Shown here: positions 8,649 through 17,225 of the stretch, piece after piece
Numbering within the stretch: the first letter of the stretch is position 1
Layout: each line of letters begins with the position of its first letter
Assembly: GCF_008271465.1 (NCBI RefSeq)
Contig: NZ_VMDU01000002.1
Span: forward strand, 310,001 to 374,000
Reading direction: 5' to 3'
From: Tabrizicola flagellatus
GTDB lineage: Bacteria; Pseudomonadota; Alphaproteobacteria; Rhodobacterales; Rhodobacteraceae
Length of the DNA: 64,000 bases
Notes under the pieces: model-generated
What the model saw: only the letters and a program-made list of their open reading frames with translations
Told to the model about the DNA's origin: nothing
Database searches by the model: none
Made by a program: the position numbers and the translations under genes

Positions 8649-9530
8649 CTACCTGTCGCGGAACCGTTCGGCGCGGACGGTGCCGTCGGCCTGCACCACG
8701 CCCCGCATCTCTGCCTGATCGCCGATCCGGGGCCGGTCGTCCACCCGCGTTCCGCCATCGATCACGAAGGCGGCACCGTCGATCTCGGCCGCGCCGGTCA
8801 GCACGCCGCGCAGGCGGATGCGGGCGCCTTCGGGGATCGGGGCGGGCCTGCCCTCGTCGTCCGGCGCGCCCTGGGCTATCCAGTCGCGGATCAGGCGGAT
8901 GTCGTCTTCCGGCAGCCAGGGCGGGCCGTCGAAGGGCATGCGCGGCGTGGCAAGGCCGGTGATCCGGCGCCAGAGTTCCGACATCTCGGGGTTGCCCGGC
9001 AGGACGGCGAGACGGTCGCCGCCGGCCAGCACATGCGCGAGGCTGTCCAGCCGCAGCCCCTCGGGCGGGGCGCCGAGTTTGGAGTTGTCGGAATGGCACT
9101 TGATGCAGGCCTTGAGCAGGATCGGCTGCACGTCCGGCCAGAGCACCGGCTCGCCCGGAGCGGGGCGGCGGCGTTCGGCGGCCGGGGCCGGGGCGAGGCT
9201 GCCCGCCGGCATCCCCGCCATGACCCAGCCTTCCACCAGCGCGATCTGGTCGGGGTCAAGGAAGGGCGGGCCATCTAGCGGCATCTGCGGTTCGGCCTCG
9301 CCGCGCAGCCGTTGCAGGAGCGGGCTGGCCGCATCGCCGGCACGGACGACGGGGCCGTTCTCGCTCCCGGCCAGCACGCCGTCCAGCGTGTCGAGCCGCA
9401 GGCCCAGGGGCGCATCCTCGCCCGAATGGCAGATCACGCAGCGTTCGGCGAACAGCGCGCCGACCGCATCGAAGTCCTGCGCCGCCCCCGGCCCGGCCAT
9501 GACGGCCGCCGCAAGGGCCGCCGCGCGCAT
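8649..9530 (-). CDS. Secreted diheme c-type cytochrome with internal duplication
   Basis: A 293-residue exported protein. Residues 1-17 form a signal peptide ending near GAAQ. Two covalent haem sites are seen, CVICH at 31-35 and CIKCH at 142-146. Each is followed about 50 residues later by an MP(L/F)DGPP segment that may offer the axial Met, so the protein is made of two tandem cytochrome repeats resembling the PSCyt1-type domain. The C-terminal 60 residues (IPEGARIRLRGVL onward) form a small beta domain like DUF5666. It shares its start with the stop of the NDUFA9-like gene (ATGA). A periplasmic electron-transfer role is inferred; partners are not visible here. Confidence 0.75.
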   Translation of the reverse strand: MRAAALAAAVMAGPGAAQDFDAVGALFAERCVICHSGEDAPLGLRLDTLDGVLAGSENGPVVRAGDAASPLLQRLRGEAEPQMPLDGPPFLDPDQIALVEGWVMAGMPAGSLAPAPAAERRRPAPGEPVLWPDVQPILLKACIKCHSDNSKLGAPPEGLRLDSLAHVLAGGDRLAVLPGNPEMSELWRRITGLATPRMPFDGPPWLPEDDIRLIRDWIAQGAPDDEGRPAPIPEGARIRLRGVLTGAAEIDGAAFVIDGGTRVDDRPRIGDQAEMRGVVQADGTVRAERFRDR

Positions 9531-10516
9531 CAGGCCTTCCGCAGGTTCTTGGCCGAGTCCTTGATGGCGGCAAACTGGCCCGCCGGGCGATAGCGCCAGA
9601 GATATTCGGGCAGCACCGCCTCCATCGCCGTCGGCGTGATGCCGAGATCGGCCAGACCCTTCGCCCCCGGCGCGACGACGTTGTCGCGCGCAAGGTTGCG
9701 CACCTGATCGCGGGTCAGCACCTTGTTCTCGATCAGGCCCAGCGTCAGCGCCTGCACCATGTCGAAACCGAAGGCCATGATCCGGGCCACGAAGAACGGA
9801 ATCCCCACCACCGCCCGACGACGCTGGATGACCTTCAGCATGCGCTGCATCAGGCCGCGGAAGGTCTCGACCTCGGGTCCGCCGAGTTCGTAGATGCCGG
9901 GGGCAGCCTGGCCTAGAACGCCCGCGACCGCCGCCTTGGCGACATCGTCCACATGGACCGGCTGGAACTTCGTCGCGGCCCCTACCACGGGCAGGATCGG
10001 GCCAAGGCGCGTCATCCCGGCGAAGCGGTTGAAGAACTGGTCCTCGGTGCCGAAGATGATCGAGGGGCGCAGGATCACGGCGTTCGGGAAGGCGGCAAGC
10101 ACGGCGGCCTCGCCTTCCGCCTTGGTGCGGGCATAGTCGCTGTCCGACCCGGCGTCGGCGCCGATGGCCGAGATGTGGACGAGTGCGCCCACGCCTTCCT
10201 CTGCGGCAATGCGGGCCACGCGGCCCGCGCCTTCGGCCTGCACGGCGTCGAAGGTGTTGCGGCCGAGGCTGTTCAGGATGCCGACGCAGTTCACCACCGC
10301 GTCCGCGCCGCGGATCATGGCGCGGACGGAGGCGTCATCGCGGATGTTGCAGGCGAGCGGTTCGACCTGGCCGGGCACGCCGTAGGGCTTGACGAACAGC
10401 GCCTCGTTCGGGCGGCGGACGGCGACGCGCACGCGCCAGCCTTCCTTGGCCATGCGCCGGGCGATGTAGCGTCCGACAAAGCCCGAACCGCCGAAGATGG
10501 TGACCAGCCTGCTCAT
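9530..10516 (-). CDS. NDUFA9-like NAD(P)-binding SDR (complex I-associated type)
   Basis: A 328-residue atypical short-chain dehydrogenase with an N-terminal Rossmann motif [18 protein letters not shown]. It has NCVGIL and HISAIGAD segments and the VDDVAKA motif typical of the NDUFA9/complex I NAD(P)H-binding subfamily. The catalytic Tyr-Lys pair is not in a classical YxxxK context ([11 protein letters not shown] is the likely counterpart). In alphaproteobacteria such proteins are accessory complex I or quinone biosynthesis-related proteins. It starts at the head of a minus-strand operon with the cytochrome and uppP. Which biochemical role it has here is uncertain. Confidence 0.8.
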   Translation of the reverse strand: MSRLVTIFGGSGFVGRYIARRMAKEGWRVRVAVRRPNEALFVKPYGVPGQVEPLACNIRDDASVRAMIRGADAVVNCVGILNSLGRNTFDAVQAEGAGRVARIAAEEGVGALVHISAIGADAGSDSDYARTKAEGEAAVLAAFPNAVILRPSIIFGTEDQFFNRFAGMTRLGPILPVVGAATKFQPVHVDDVAKAAVAGVLGQAAPGIYELGGPEVETFRGLMQRMLKVIQRRRAVVGIPFFVARIMAFGFDMVQALTLGLIENKVLTRDQVRNLARDNVVAPGAKGLADLGITPTAMEAVLPEYLWRYRPAGQFAAIKDSAKNLRKA

Positions 10517-10630
10517 CCGCGCAACCCTCCAACGGCGCCGGAAAGGCGCCGGAATCCTGCCGGATCAATAGCGGCGGCATCCGGTCCGGGCAAGGCCAAA
10601 GCGCCCTTGCGAAATTTCGCGGAGGGGCCG

Positions 10631-10659
10631 TTGACTCTGCCAGATGGCGCCGTTACATC
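10631..10659 (+). promoter_or_regulatory. Promoter of tRNA-Leu
   Basis: TTGACT and TACATC are separated by exactly 17 bp and end 11 bp upstream of the tRNA 5' end, as expected for a sigma-70-type promoter of a stable RNA gene. Confidence 0.65.
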
Positions 10660-10669
10660 GCCCATCAGT

Positions 10670-10754
10670 GCCCAGATGGCGGAATTGGTAGACGCACTGG
10701 TTTCAGGTACCAGCGCCGCAAGGCGTGGAGGTTCGAGTCCTCTTCTGGGCACCA
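10670..10754 (+). tRNA. tRNA-Leu (anticodon CAG)
   Basis: An 85-nt class II tRNA with all arms visible. The 7-bp acceptor stem is GCCCAGA paired with TCTGGGC. The D arm contains GGAATTGGTAGACGC, the anticodon stem CTGGT/ACCAG closes a TTCAGGT loop with anticodon CAG, the long variable arm contains GCCGCAAGGC, and the T arm has GGTTCGAGTCC. The CCA end is encoded. It decodes CUG, the dominant Leu codon in this GC-rich genome. A strong terminator follows directly. Confidence 0.97.
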
Positions 10755-10761
10755 TTTCAGA

Positions 10762-10793
10762 AAAGCCCGCAACCCTCGCCGGTTGCGGGCTTT
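10762..10793 (+). terminator. Rho-independent terminator of tRNA-Leu
   Basis: A perfect stem AAAGCCCGCAACC / GGTTGCGGGCTTT with a 6-nt loop, followed by a T-rich stretch, starts 8 bp after the tRNA CCA end. Confidence 0.85.
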
Positions 10794-10830
10794 CTGCTTT
10801 CCGGGCGCTGTGGTGCGTCGGGCTGCAATG

Positions 10831-10860
10831 AAAAACCCGGCCGCTGGCTGCGGCCGGGCT
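10831..10860 (-). terminator. Rho-independent terminator of the trcR gene
   Basis: On the minus strand, a CCCGGCCGC / GCGGCCGGG stem is followed directly by five T residues, 24 bp downstream of the trcR stop codon. Confidence 0.85.
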
Positions 10861-10883
10861 GGCGATCCGTGCAGGGACGGCCC

Positions 10884-11639
10884 TCAGCGGCGGTGGTCTT
10901 CGTCCTCGTCGTCGTCGTGGTCGCCGCCGGGCAGGTTGAAGAAGCTGTCCGCGTCCGAGAAATCCGAGGCGGGGCTGTCGTCCTTTTCCTCGTCGCCGAA
11001 GACCTCCAGCCCCGAAAGGCCGGACGGCATCCGCGCGTCGGGCGCCATGCCCAGCGACTGTTCGGTGGAGACCAGCTTGCGCCGTTCGTCATCCGACATC
11101 ACCGTGCCTTCGGCGGCCTTCTTGCGGGCGGCGGCCTGGACGGCGGCGTCAAGCTCGGACTGCTTGCAGAGGCCCAGCGCGACCGGGTCGATCGGCTGGA
11201 TCTGGCCGATGTTCCAGTGCGTGCGCTCGCGGATCGACTGGATCGTGGGCTTGGTGGTGCCGACGAGCTTGCCGATGGCGCCATCCGACAGTTCCGGGTG
11301 GAACTTCACCAGCCAGAGGATCGCGGCGGGGCGGTCCTGGCGCTTGGACAAGGGGGTGTAACGCGGACCGCGGCGCTTTTCCTCGCCCTGGGCGGCGGGG
11401 TTGAACTTCAGCTTCATCCGGTACAGCGGATCGGCCTGGGCGCGCTCGATCTCGATCGGGTCGAGCTGGTTGTTGGCGATCGGGTCGAAGCCCTTGACGC
11501 CTGCGGCCACGTCGCCATCGGCGATGCCCTGCACCTCAAGCTCGTGCAGGCCGCAGAAATCCGCGATCTGGGCGAAGCTGAGCGTCGTGTTGTCCACCAG
11601 CCAGACGGCGGTCGCCTTGGCCATGAGCGGTTTCGACAT
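10884..11639 (-). CDS. trcR: TrcR/DUF1013 cell-cycle transcriptional regulator
   Basis: A 251-residue protein matching the alphaproteobacterial DUF1013 family, named TrcR (transcriptional cell cycle regulator). The N-terminal half contains a helix-turn-helix-like region (FAQIADFCGLHELEVQ) and KRRGPRYTPLSKRQDRP, followed by a second HTH-like stretch (SDGAIGKLVGTTKPTI). The C-terminus is a strongly acidic tail (Asp/Glu-rich, ending DDDEDEDHRR). A good ribosome binding site (AAAGGAGAG) precedes the ATG. It is a stand-alone gene with its own terminator. Function is taken from family naming; targets are not visible here. Confidence 0.85.
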   Translation of the reverse strand: MSKPLMAKATAVWLVDNTTLSFAQIADFCGLHELEVQGIADGDVAAGVKGFDPIANNQLDPIEIERAQADPLYRMKLKFNPAAQGEEKRRGPRYTPLSKRQDRPAAILWLVKFHPELSDGAIGKLVGTTKPTIQSIRERTHWNIGQIQPIDPVALGLCKQSELDAAVQAAARKKAAEGTVMSDDERRKLVSTEQSLGMAPDARMPSGLSGLEVFGDEEKDDSPASDFSDADSFFNLPGGDHDDDEDEDHRR

Positions 11640-11764
11640 CGGATCTCTCCTTTACAAACCTGTCCCGTGCCGGGAAAACGGCTGCGGGCCTGGCCCGCGA
11701 GTTCCACGATTTCGGGGAATTCAGCCGCCCATATAGGCCCGGATTGCAGAAAGGGAAAGCGAAA

Positions 11765-12403
11765 ATGCGCCTGCTTGCCTTGCTTCTCGCGGTCTTTTGC
11801 TGGGCCGGCGCGGCACGGGCCGAGGGCGAGCGGGCGGAGGAGTTCGACTATTACGTGATGTCGCTCTCGTGGTCGGCCGCCTGGTGCGCGCTGGAGGGCG
11901 ACGCGCGGCGCGATCCGCAATGCGATGCGGGGCGGGGGCTGACCTTCGTGCTGCACGGGCTCTGGCCACAATACGAGACCGGCTGGCCCTCCTACTGCCG
12001 CACCGGGCAGCGCGATCCGACGCGGGCCGAGACGGCGGCCATGGCCGATGTCATGGGCGGGGCGGGGGCGGCGTTCTACCAGTGGAAGAAGCACGGGCGC
12101 TGTTCGGGCCTGTCGCCTTCCGAATACTACCGGACTGCGCGCGATGCCTTCGGCCGCGTGGCGATTCCCGACCTGTTCAAGGGCGTCTCGCGCCCGCTGA
12201 CCCTGCCGGCAAGCGTGGTCGAGGAGGCGTTCCTTGAGGCCAACCCCGGTCTTTCCCGCGACCAGGTCACCATCACCTGCAAGGACGGTCTGATCCAGGA
12301 AGCGCGCATCTGCCTGACCCGCGACCTGGAGTTCCGTCGCTGCGGGACGGATGTGATCCGCGACTGCCGCCTGAAGGACGCCTTGCTGGAGCCGGTGCGA
12401 TAG
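11765..12403 (+). CDS. Secreted RNase T2-family protein
   Basis: A 212-residue secreted protein. The start at 11765 gives a clean signal peptide (residues 1-19, ending GAARA), preferred over the longer frame start at 11744. It carries both RNase T2 motifs: CAS I as FVLHGLWPQ with H64, and CAS II as QWKKHGRC with K109 and H110. In the family the CAS II motif is normally EWxKHG, so the catalytic Glu is replaced by Gln106 here. Several Cys residues fit disulfides. It probably degrades RNA in the periplasm or outside the cell, with possibly altered activity. It is divergent from trcR. Confidence 0.85.
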   Translation: MRLLALLLAVFCWAGAARAEGERAEEFDYYVMSLSWSAAWCALEGDARRDPQCDAGRGLTFVLHGLWPQYETGWPSYCRTGQRDPTRAETAAMADVMGGAGAAFYQWKKHGRCSGLSPSEYYRTARDAFGRVAIPDLFKGVSRPLTLPASVVEEAFLEANPGLSRDQVTITCKDGLIQEARICLTRDLEFRRCGTDVIRDCRLKDALLEPVR

Positions 12404-12633
12404 GGTGGTTGGGTGGCGGGATCGGCAATCTGAAAAGCAACGGTCGAGGGGAAGTCTGGGGAAAACTGCTTTCTCAAATCGTCGGTGCCCTGGGCGTCTG
12501 GGGAAAGCGCCTTCGGGCTGATTGGTGGATCGAACATCCGATCCCGCCTGAAACCGGTTTACCAAACGTCAACCGCGCTTGCGCGTGAAGAAACCGTCAA
12601 TCCGCCGCCGGAGTCCCGCGGGTCGGGAATTCC

Positions 12634-13626
12634 CTACGTCTCGACCCGCAGGGCGATCTTGCCGACATGCGCGCCCGATTCCAGCCGCCAGTGGGCGGCC
12701 GGGGCCTGATCCAGGGGATAGTCGCTGTCCATGACCACGCGGACCGCCCCGCGTTCGATCATCGGCCAGACATGGGTTTCCACCTCGCGCGCGATGCGGG
12801 CCTTGGCCAGGTCGGACTGCGGGCGCAGGGTCGAGCCGGTCAGCGTCAGGCGCCGGGTCATCAGCTCGGCCAGGTTCAGCGTCACCTTGGCGCCTTGCAG
12901 GAAGGCGATCTGCACCAGCCGCCCGCCATCGGCCAGCGCCTTCAGGTTCCGCTCGATATAGGGGCCGCCCACCATGTCGAGGATCAGGTTCGCCCCGCCC
13001 ACGGCCTTCATCTCGGCGACGTAATCGCCGGTCCGGTGGTTGATCGCCAGCTCGGCGCCGAGCGCGCGGCAGACCTCGCATTTCTCCTCGGTCCCGGCGG
13101 TGGCGAAGACCCGGGCGCCAAGCGCACGGGCGATCTGGATCGCGGTCGTGCCGATGCCGCTCGTGCCGCCGTGGACCAGAAACCGCTCGCCCCCCCGCAG
13201 GCCCCCCCGCATCACCACGTTCGACCAGACGGTGAAGCAGGTCTCCGGCAGGCAGGCGGCTTCCTTCAGCGACAGGCCCTTGGGGATCGGCAGGGCGTGG
13301 GCTTCGTGCGTGACGGCATATTCGGCGTAGCCGCCCCCGGGCAGAAGCGCGCAGACCTGATCGCCGATCCGCCAGCGGGTGACGCCCGGCCCAAGCTCGA
13401 CCACAGTGCCGGAGCATTCCAGCCCCGGCAGAGGCGAGGCCGAGGGCGGCGGCGCATAGGCCCCGGCGCGTTGCAGCGCGTCGGGCCGGTTCACTCCGGC
13501 CCAGGCCACGCGGATCACGATCTGCCCGTGACCCGGCACCGGCACCGGCACCGAGGCGGGCGTCAGGACATCCGGCCCGCCGGGGGTGGAAATCTCGATG
13601 GCGAGCATGCTGTGCGAAAGGGTCAT
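12634..13626 (-). CDS. NAD(P)H-quinone oxidoreductase (zinc-free MDR, PIG3 type)
   Basis: A 330-residue medium-chain dehydrogenase/reductase without zinc ligands. The N-terminal GroES-like domain has GVNRPDALQRAGAY and a GDxVCALLPGGGYAEY loop. The Rossmann domain carries HGGTSGIGTTAIQIA around residue 153, which binds NADPH, and FATAGTEEKCEVC. The family reduces quinones or enals. The gene is 9 bp from the COQ9 gene on the same strand, so both may be one transcript, which hints at quinone metabolism. Exact substrate is unknown. Confidence 0.88.
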   Translation of the reverse strand: MTLSHSMLAIEISTPGGPDVLTPASVPVPVPGHGQIVIRVAWAGVNRPDALQRAGAYAPPPSASPLPGLECSGTVVELGPGVTRWRIGDQVCALLPGGGYAEYAVTHEAHALPIPKGLSLKEAACLPETCFTVWSNVVMRGGLRGGERFLVHGGTSGIGTTAIQIARALGARVFATAGTEEKCEVCRALGAELAINHRTGDYVAEMKAVGGANLILDMVGGPYIERNLKALADGGRLVQIAFLQGAKVTLNLAELMTRRLTLTGSTLRPQSDLAKARIAREVETHVWPMIERGAVRVVMDSDYPLDQAPAAHWRLESGAHVGKIALRVET

Positions 13627-13635
13627 ACTGTGGTC

Positions 13636-14310
13636 TCAGCCCTGATGGTGGCCCGGAAGGTCGTCACGCCTTGATGGCGCACGAATGCTTGCGAAAATCT
13701 TTCCGGGTCCGGCCATCATCGCCTTGCCCAGCGGATTTTCCCGGAAGCTCGCCTTCAGCTTCTCGACCTGCATCACCTGGTCGATGCGGCGGTCGAGGAA
13801 ATCCCAGGTCGCCTGATGCCCGGTCGAATCATCGCCCAGCCAGTAGAGCACCGTCGCGCCATAGACGGCCGAGAGCGTCGCGCGCTTGGTGTACCAGTTC
13901 AGGTCGCCCGACGTGTCGCCGAGCGCGGTCCAGATCGCATCCGCCGTCCCCCAGATCGCCCGCGCTCCGTCGGCGGCATGGTGGGGCAGCGAGAACAGAG
14001 TCGTGCCGCGGCGCACCAGTTCGCGGTCGGCCAGTTCCAGACGGATGCGGACGGCCCGCGCGATCCGGTCGCGGAAGCGCAGCGCCGACAGGTCGGTCGC
14101 GGCCAGCCGCGCCCGCATCTCGGAATCGCCCCGGGCGTGATAGGCCAGCGCCAGATCGACCCCTCCGCGCGGGAAGAGAGACCGCGCCAGACCCGGCGCG
14201 ATCCCGGCATCGGCGGCGGCGGCCGTCAGCGTCCGGTCGGACCAGCCGTCGAAGGGCACATGCGGCAGCGCCGCGTCCAGCAGCTGTGCCTTTATCGGGT
14301 CTTCCGTCAT
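13636..14310 (-). CDS. COQ9-family ubiquinone biosynthesis protein
   Basis: A 224-residue helical protein of the COQ9 family, a lipid-binding accessory factor for the COQ7-type hydroxylation step of ubiquinone synthesis. It shows a TetR-like N-terminal helical region (AAADAGIAPGLARSLFPRG) and the C-terminal family signature (DGARAIWGTADAIWTALGD, then WYTKRATLSAVY). I chose the ATG at 14310 because an AGGAGG lies 7 bp upstream; a longer frame to 14340 has no such site. It is divergent from rpsU, an arrangement I recall from other alphaproteobacteria. Confidence 0.85.
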   Translation of the reverse strand: MTEDPIKAQLLDAALPHVPFDGWSDRTLTAAAADAGIAPGLARSLFPRGGVDLALAYHARGDSEMRARLAATDLSALRFRDRIARAVRIRLELADRELVRRGTTLFSLPHHAADGARAIWGTADAIWTALGDTSGDLNWYTKRATLSAVYGATVLYWLGDDSTGHQATWDFLDRRIDQVMQVEKLKASFRENPLGKAMMAGPGKIFASIRAPSRRDDLPGHHQG

Positions 14311-14333
14311 CGTCATCCCTCCTGCCGGCATGG

Positions 14334-14362
14334 TGGACAAGCCAGCCGAGCTTTGTTATAGG
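14334..14362 (+). promoter_or_regulatory. Promoter of rpsU
   Basis: TGGACA and TATAGG are separated by exactly 17 bp; the predicted transcript would start near 14368 and leave a leader of about 50 nt before the ATG. Confidence 0.65.
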
Positions 14363-14417
14363 CCGCGGGCCTGCACAAGTCAGTGCAACTCTAGCTTAGG
14401 AAGGTGGTGACAACCAC

Positions 14418-14624
14418 ATGCAGGTCAGCGTCCGCGACAACAACGTCGAACAGGCTCTCCGTGCCCTGAAGAAGAAACTTCAGCGCGAAGGGGTGTTTCG
14501 GGAAATGAAGCTCAAGCAGCATTTCGAGAAGCCCTCCGTCAAGAAGGCACGCGAACAGGCCGAGGCGGTCCGCCGCGCAAGGAAACTTGCCCGGAAGAAG
14601 CTTCAGCGCGAAGGCGGTCTGTAA
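14418..14624 (+). CDS. rpsU: 30S ribosomal protein bS21
   Basis: A 68-residue, very basic protein of the bS21 family. It starts [20 protein letters not shown] and ends in Lys/Arg-rich helices with [10 protein letters not shown], as in alphaproteobacterial S21. It binds the 3' end of 16S rRNA in the small subunit and assists initiation. GGAAGGTGGTG precedes the ATG. It has its own promoter and terminator. Confidence 0.97.
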   Translation: MQVSVRDNNVEQALRALKKKLQREGVFREMKLKQHFEKPSVKKAREQAEAVRRARKLARKKLQREGGL

Positions 14625-14661
14625 GACACCGCGACCCTGGGGAAGCGATTCCCGCCCGATC

Positions 14662-14690
14662 AACCCCCGCGCCCCTGGCCGGGGGTTTTT
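14662..14690 (+). terminator. Rho-independent terminator of rpsU
   Basis: AACCCCCG pairs with CGGGGGTT around a 10-nt loop and runs into five T residues, 37 bp after the stop codon. Confidence 0.85.
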
Positions 14691-14875
14691 CATTTGCCGA
14701 ATGGGGTCGGGTGCTGCCGCCTCGGCCCCGACCCGCAGGCCGGCGCTAACCAGAGATTGTGTGGCGAAATCATGGCGGCGGCGTGTTGCAACTTTGGCGG
14801 GCATCAACAGTCCGTTTCCAGTTTACGCCACATTTAACAGTATTCCGCCGCAATTCGCCGCCTTACCCTTCAAGC

Positions 14876-15466
14876 ATGATCGAGCTTCGCAAACACCCCC
14901 GCCAGGACCGGTCCCGCGCCAAGGTGCACGGGATCCTCGCAGCCGCCGCCGATCTCTGCTCGGGAAGGGGGCTGGAAGGGCTAACGACGAACGCCGTAGC
15001 TGCCAGGGCGGGTGTCTCGATCGGCTCGCTCTACCAGTATTTCCCGGGCAAGCATGCGCTTCTGGTCGCCTTGATCCGGGCCGAGCGGGCGAATCTTCTG
15101 GAGGCTGTGGAACGGATCGTCTCCTCGGATGCGGCCAATGACCTGACCAAGCTGGTCGATGAGCTGATCGAGGCGACCGTGTCGCATTACCTGGCGCGTC
15201 CGAGCCTGTCGCGCACGCTGAACCTTGCCCGCAGCCAACTGCCGCCCGACCCGGAGGCTGCCGAGTTCTCGGCCCGCGTCACCGTGCTGATTGCGGCGCG
15301 GCTGGACGAGTTGAAGATCTCGCGCCCGGAAACCACGGCCCAGGACATCCTGGCCATCCTGCGCGGGATGATCGACGCTGCCAGCGAGGCGCAAGAGGCA
15401 GACCGCAGCGCGCTGGCCGACCGCACCCGACGCGCGGTGTTCGGCTATCTGCACGCCGCCGCCTAG
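14876..15466 (+). CDS. TetR/AcrR-family transcriptional regulator
   Basis: A 196-residue regulator. The ATG at 14876 gives the usual N-terminus (MIELRKHPRQDRSRAK) before the TetR helix-turn-helix (residues about 17-62), including ARAGVSIGSLYQYFPGKHALL. The remaining residues are a helical ligand-binding domain with no recognisable subfamily. It stands alone, convergent with and overlapping the Lrp gene by 4 bp. The target cannot be deduced. The 250 bp upstream hold the rpsU terminator and no other gene. Confidence 0.85.
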   Translation: MIELRKHPRQDRSRAKVHGILAAAADLCSGRGLEGLTTNAVAARAGVSIGSLYQYFPGKHALLVALIRAERANLLEAVERIVSSDAANDLTKLVDELIEATVSHYLARPSLSRTLNLARSQLPPDPEAAEFSARVTVLIAARLDELKISRPETTAQDILAILRGMIDAASEAQEADRSALADRTRRAVFGYLHAAA

Positions 15467-15927
15467 ACCGCCAGCGCCGTCGTCTTGACCACCGTCCGCA
15501 GCGCGAAGCTGGACTGCATCTGCCGCACGCCTGGCAGGCGCGACAGGAACTGCCGGTGGATGCGGGCGAAATCCTCGGTGTCCTCGGCCATCAGCTTCAA
15601 GAGATAGTCTGCCGTCCCCGCCATCAGGTGACATTCCAGAAGGTCCGGAACCTTGGCCACCTCGCGCTCGAAGGCGTCCAGCAGGTCCTCGGCCTGGCTT
15701 TGCAGGGTGATCTCGACGAAGACCGTGGTCATCCGCCCCATGCGCCGGGCATCCAGCAGCGCGACGTAGCCCGCGATGTAGCCCTCTTCCTCCAGCCGCT
15801 GCACGCGGCGGTGACAGGCCGAGGGCGACAGGTTCACCGCCTCGGACAGTTCGGCATTGGTGATGCGGCCGTTCTTCTGCAACACGGTGAGGATGCGGCG
15901 GTCGGTGGCGTCAAGATCAAGGGCCAT
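15463..15927 (-). CDS. Lrp/AsnC-family regulator of alanine dehydrogenase
   Basis: A 154-residue Lrp/AsnC protein. The N-terminal helix-turn-helix (LDATDRRILTVLQKNGRITNAELSEAV, shown here in part) is followed by SPSACHRRVQRLEEEGYI, and the C-terminal RAM domain (AGTADYLLKLMAEDTEDF) binds amino acids. It is divergently transcribed from ald, the usual arrangement for Lrp-type activators such as AldR that induce alanine dehydrogenase in response to alanine. The 141-bp space between them is the likely binding region. Confidence 0.9.
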   Translation of the reverse strand: MALDLDATDRRILTVLQKNGRITNAELSEAVNLSPSACHRRVQRLEEEGYIAGYVALLDARRMGRMTTVFVEITLQSQAEDLLDAFEREVAKVPDLLECHLMAGTADYLLKLMAEDTEDFARIHRQFLSRLPGVRQMQSSFALRTVVKTTALAV

Positions 15928-16040
15928 GCAAGATTCTTCGGCGTTTGGATCAGATCAGGCAAGAAGCTACGCAGAAGCCGGTCTCATGCCAATCAGAATT
16001 CAAAGCATCGTCTGGAAATCGGATCAGGATTGTCCCCACA

Positions 16041-16053
16041 GGGACCAGGTCCC
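16041..16053. promoter_or_regulatory. 13-bp palindrome before ald
   Basis: GGGACC-A-GGTCCC is a perfect inverted repeat placed 15 bp upstream of the ald start codon. It could be an operator or a small hairpin next to the ribosome binding site. Whether the divergent Lrp binds it is unknown. Confidence 0.35.
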
Positions 16054-16068
16054 GCTTGGGAGGAACAG

Positions 16069-17187
16069 ATGAAGATCGGATGTCCGAAAGAGATCAAGCC
16101 GCAGGAATTCCGCGTGGGCATGACCCCGGATGCCGTGCGTGAGGCAGTTAACCACGGCCATCAGGTCGTGGTGGAAAAGGGTGCGGGCCTCGGGGCCGGC
16201 TTTGCCGATGCCGACTATGTGGCGGCCGGCGCCAGGATGCTGGACACGGCGGAAGAGGTCTTTGCCGCGGCCGACATGATCGTCAAGGTCAAGGAGCCGC
16301 AGGCGGTGGAACGCAAGCGCCTGCGCGAGGGGCAGGTTCTGTTCACCTATCTCCACCTCGCCCCCGACCCGGAGCAGACGAAGGACCTGCTCGCCAGCGG
16401 TGCGACCTGCATCGCCTATGAAACCGTGACCGACGACCGGGGCGGGTTGCCGCTTCTGGCGCCGATGTCCGAGGTGGCGGGGCGGCTCGCGCCGCAGGTC
16501 GGGGCCTGGACGTTGCAGAAGGCGAATGGCGGGCGTGGCGTGCTGCTGGGCGGGGTGCCGGGCGTGTCTCCCGCGAAGGTGCTGGTGATCGGGGGCGGGG
16601 TGGTCGGCACCCATGCCGCGAAGGTCGCCGCAGGGATGGGGGCGGATGTCACGGTCCTGGACCGCTCGATCAACCGCCTGCGCTATCTGGACGACGTTTT
16701 CGGGCGCGATTTCAAGAACGCCTATGCCAGCGCCGGCAACACCATCGCGCTGGCGCGCGAGGCCGACCTCATCATCGGCGCCGTCCTGATCCCCGGCGCC
16801 GCCGCGCCCAAGCTGATCTCGAAGGCGCAGCTGAAGGAGCTGAAGCCCGGCGCGGCGCTGGTGGACGTGGCCATCGACCAGGGCGGCTGTTTCGAGACCA
16901 GCCGCGCCACCACCCACCAGGACCCGATCTACGAGGTGGACGGGATCATGCACTACTGCGTGGCGAACATGCCGGGCGCCGTCGCGCGCACCTCGACCCA
17001 GGCGCTGGGCAATGCGACCATGCCCTTCATGCTGGCGCTGGCCGACAAGGGCTGGAAGCAGGCCTGCGCCGATGACCGGCACCTCCTCAACGGCCTGAAC
17101 GTCCATGCCGGCAAGCTGACCTATGAAGCCGTCGGCCTTGCGCTGAACCTGCCGGTGATTTCTGCCGCCGAGGCGCTGAAAATCTGA
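16069..17187 (+). CDS. ald: Alanine dehydrogenase
   Basis: A 372-residue NAD-dependent L-alanine dehydrogenase, interconverting L-alanine and pyruvate plus ammonium. The N-terminal MKIGCPKEIKPQEFRVGMTP is a family signature. K75 (in VKVKEP) and H96 (in TYLHLAP) match the known substrate-binding Lys and catalytic His. The Rossmann motif is VIGGGVVGTHAAKVA. The ATG at 16069 follows GGGAGGAAC at good spacing, and much longer frame extensions are not conserved. It is controlled most likely by the divergent Lrp protein. Confidence 0.95.
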   Translation: MKIGCPKEIKPQEFRVGMTPDAVREAVNHGHQVVVEKGAGLGAGFADADYVAAGARMLDTAEEVFAAADMIVKVKEPQAVERKRLREGQVLFTYLHLAPDPEQTKDLLASGATCIAYETVTDDRGGLPLLAPMSEVAGRLAPQVGAWTLQKANGGRGVLLGGVPGVSPAKVLVIGGGVVGTHAAKVAAGMGADVTVLDRSINRLRYLDDVFGRDFKNAYASAGNTIALAREADLIIGAVLIPGAAAPKLISKAQLKELKPGAALVDVAIDQGGCFETSRATTHQDPIYEVDGIMHYCVANMPGAVARTSTQALGNATMPFMLALADKGWKQACADDRHLLNGLNVHAGKLTYEAVGLALNLPVISAAEALKI

Positions 17188-17225
17188 TCTGGGTCACGGC
17201 GGAACCGCCGTCGGCGCGCGTATAT

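Noticed and set aside
6759-9278. 839-aa open frame on the plus strand
   Set aside because: It runs through the APC permease in another frame and through uppP and the cytochrome on the opposite strand. It is a GC-rich shadow frame without domains.
10670-10754. tRNA-Leu as a possible integration site
   Set aside because: The 3' end is followed directly by its terminator and core genes. No integrase or direct repeat of the tRNA end was seen.
12404-12633. Two copies of a GTCTGGGGAAA-type stretch in the gap after RNase T2
   Set aside because: Short, only two copies and no paired structure; likely chance.
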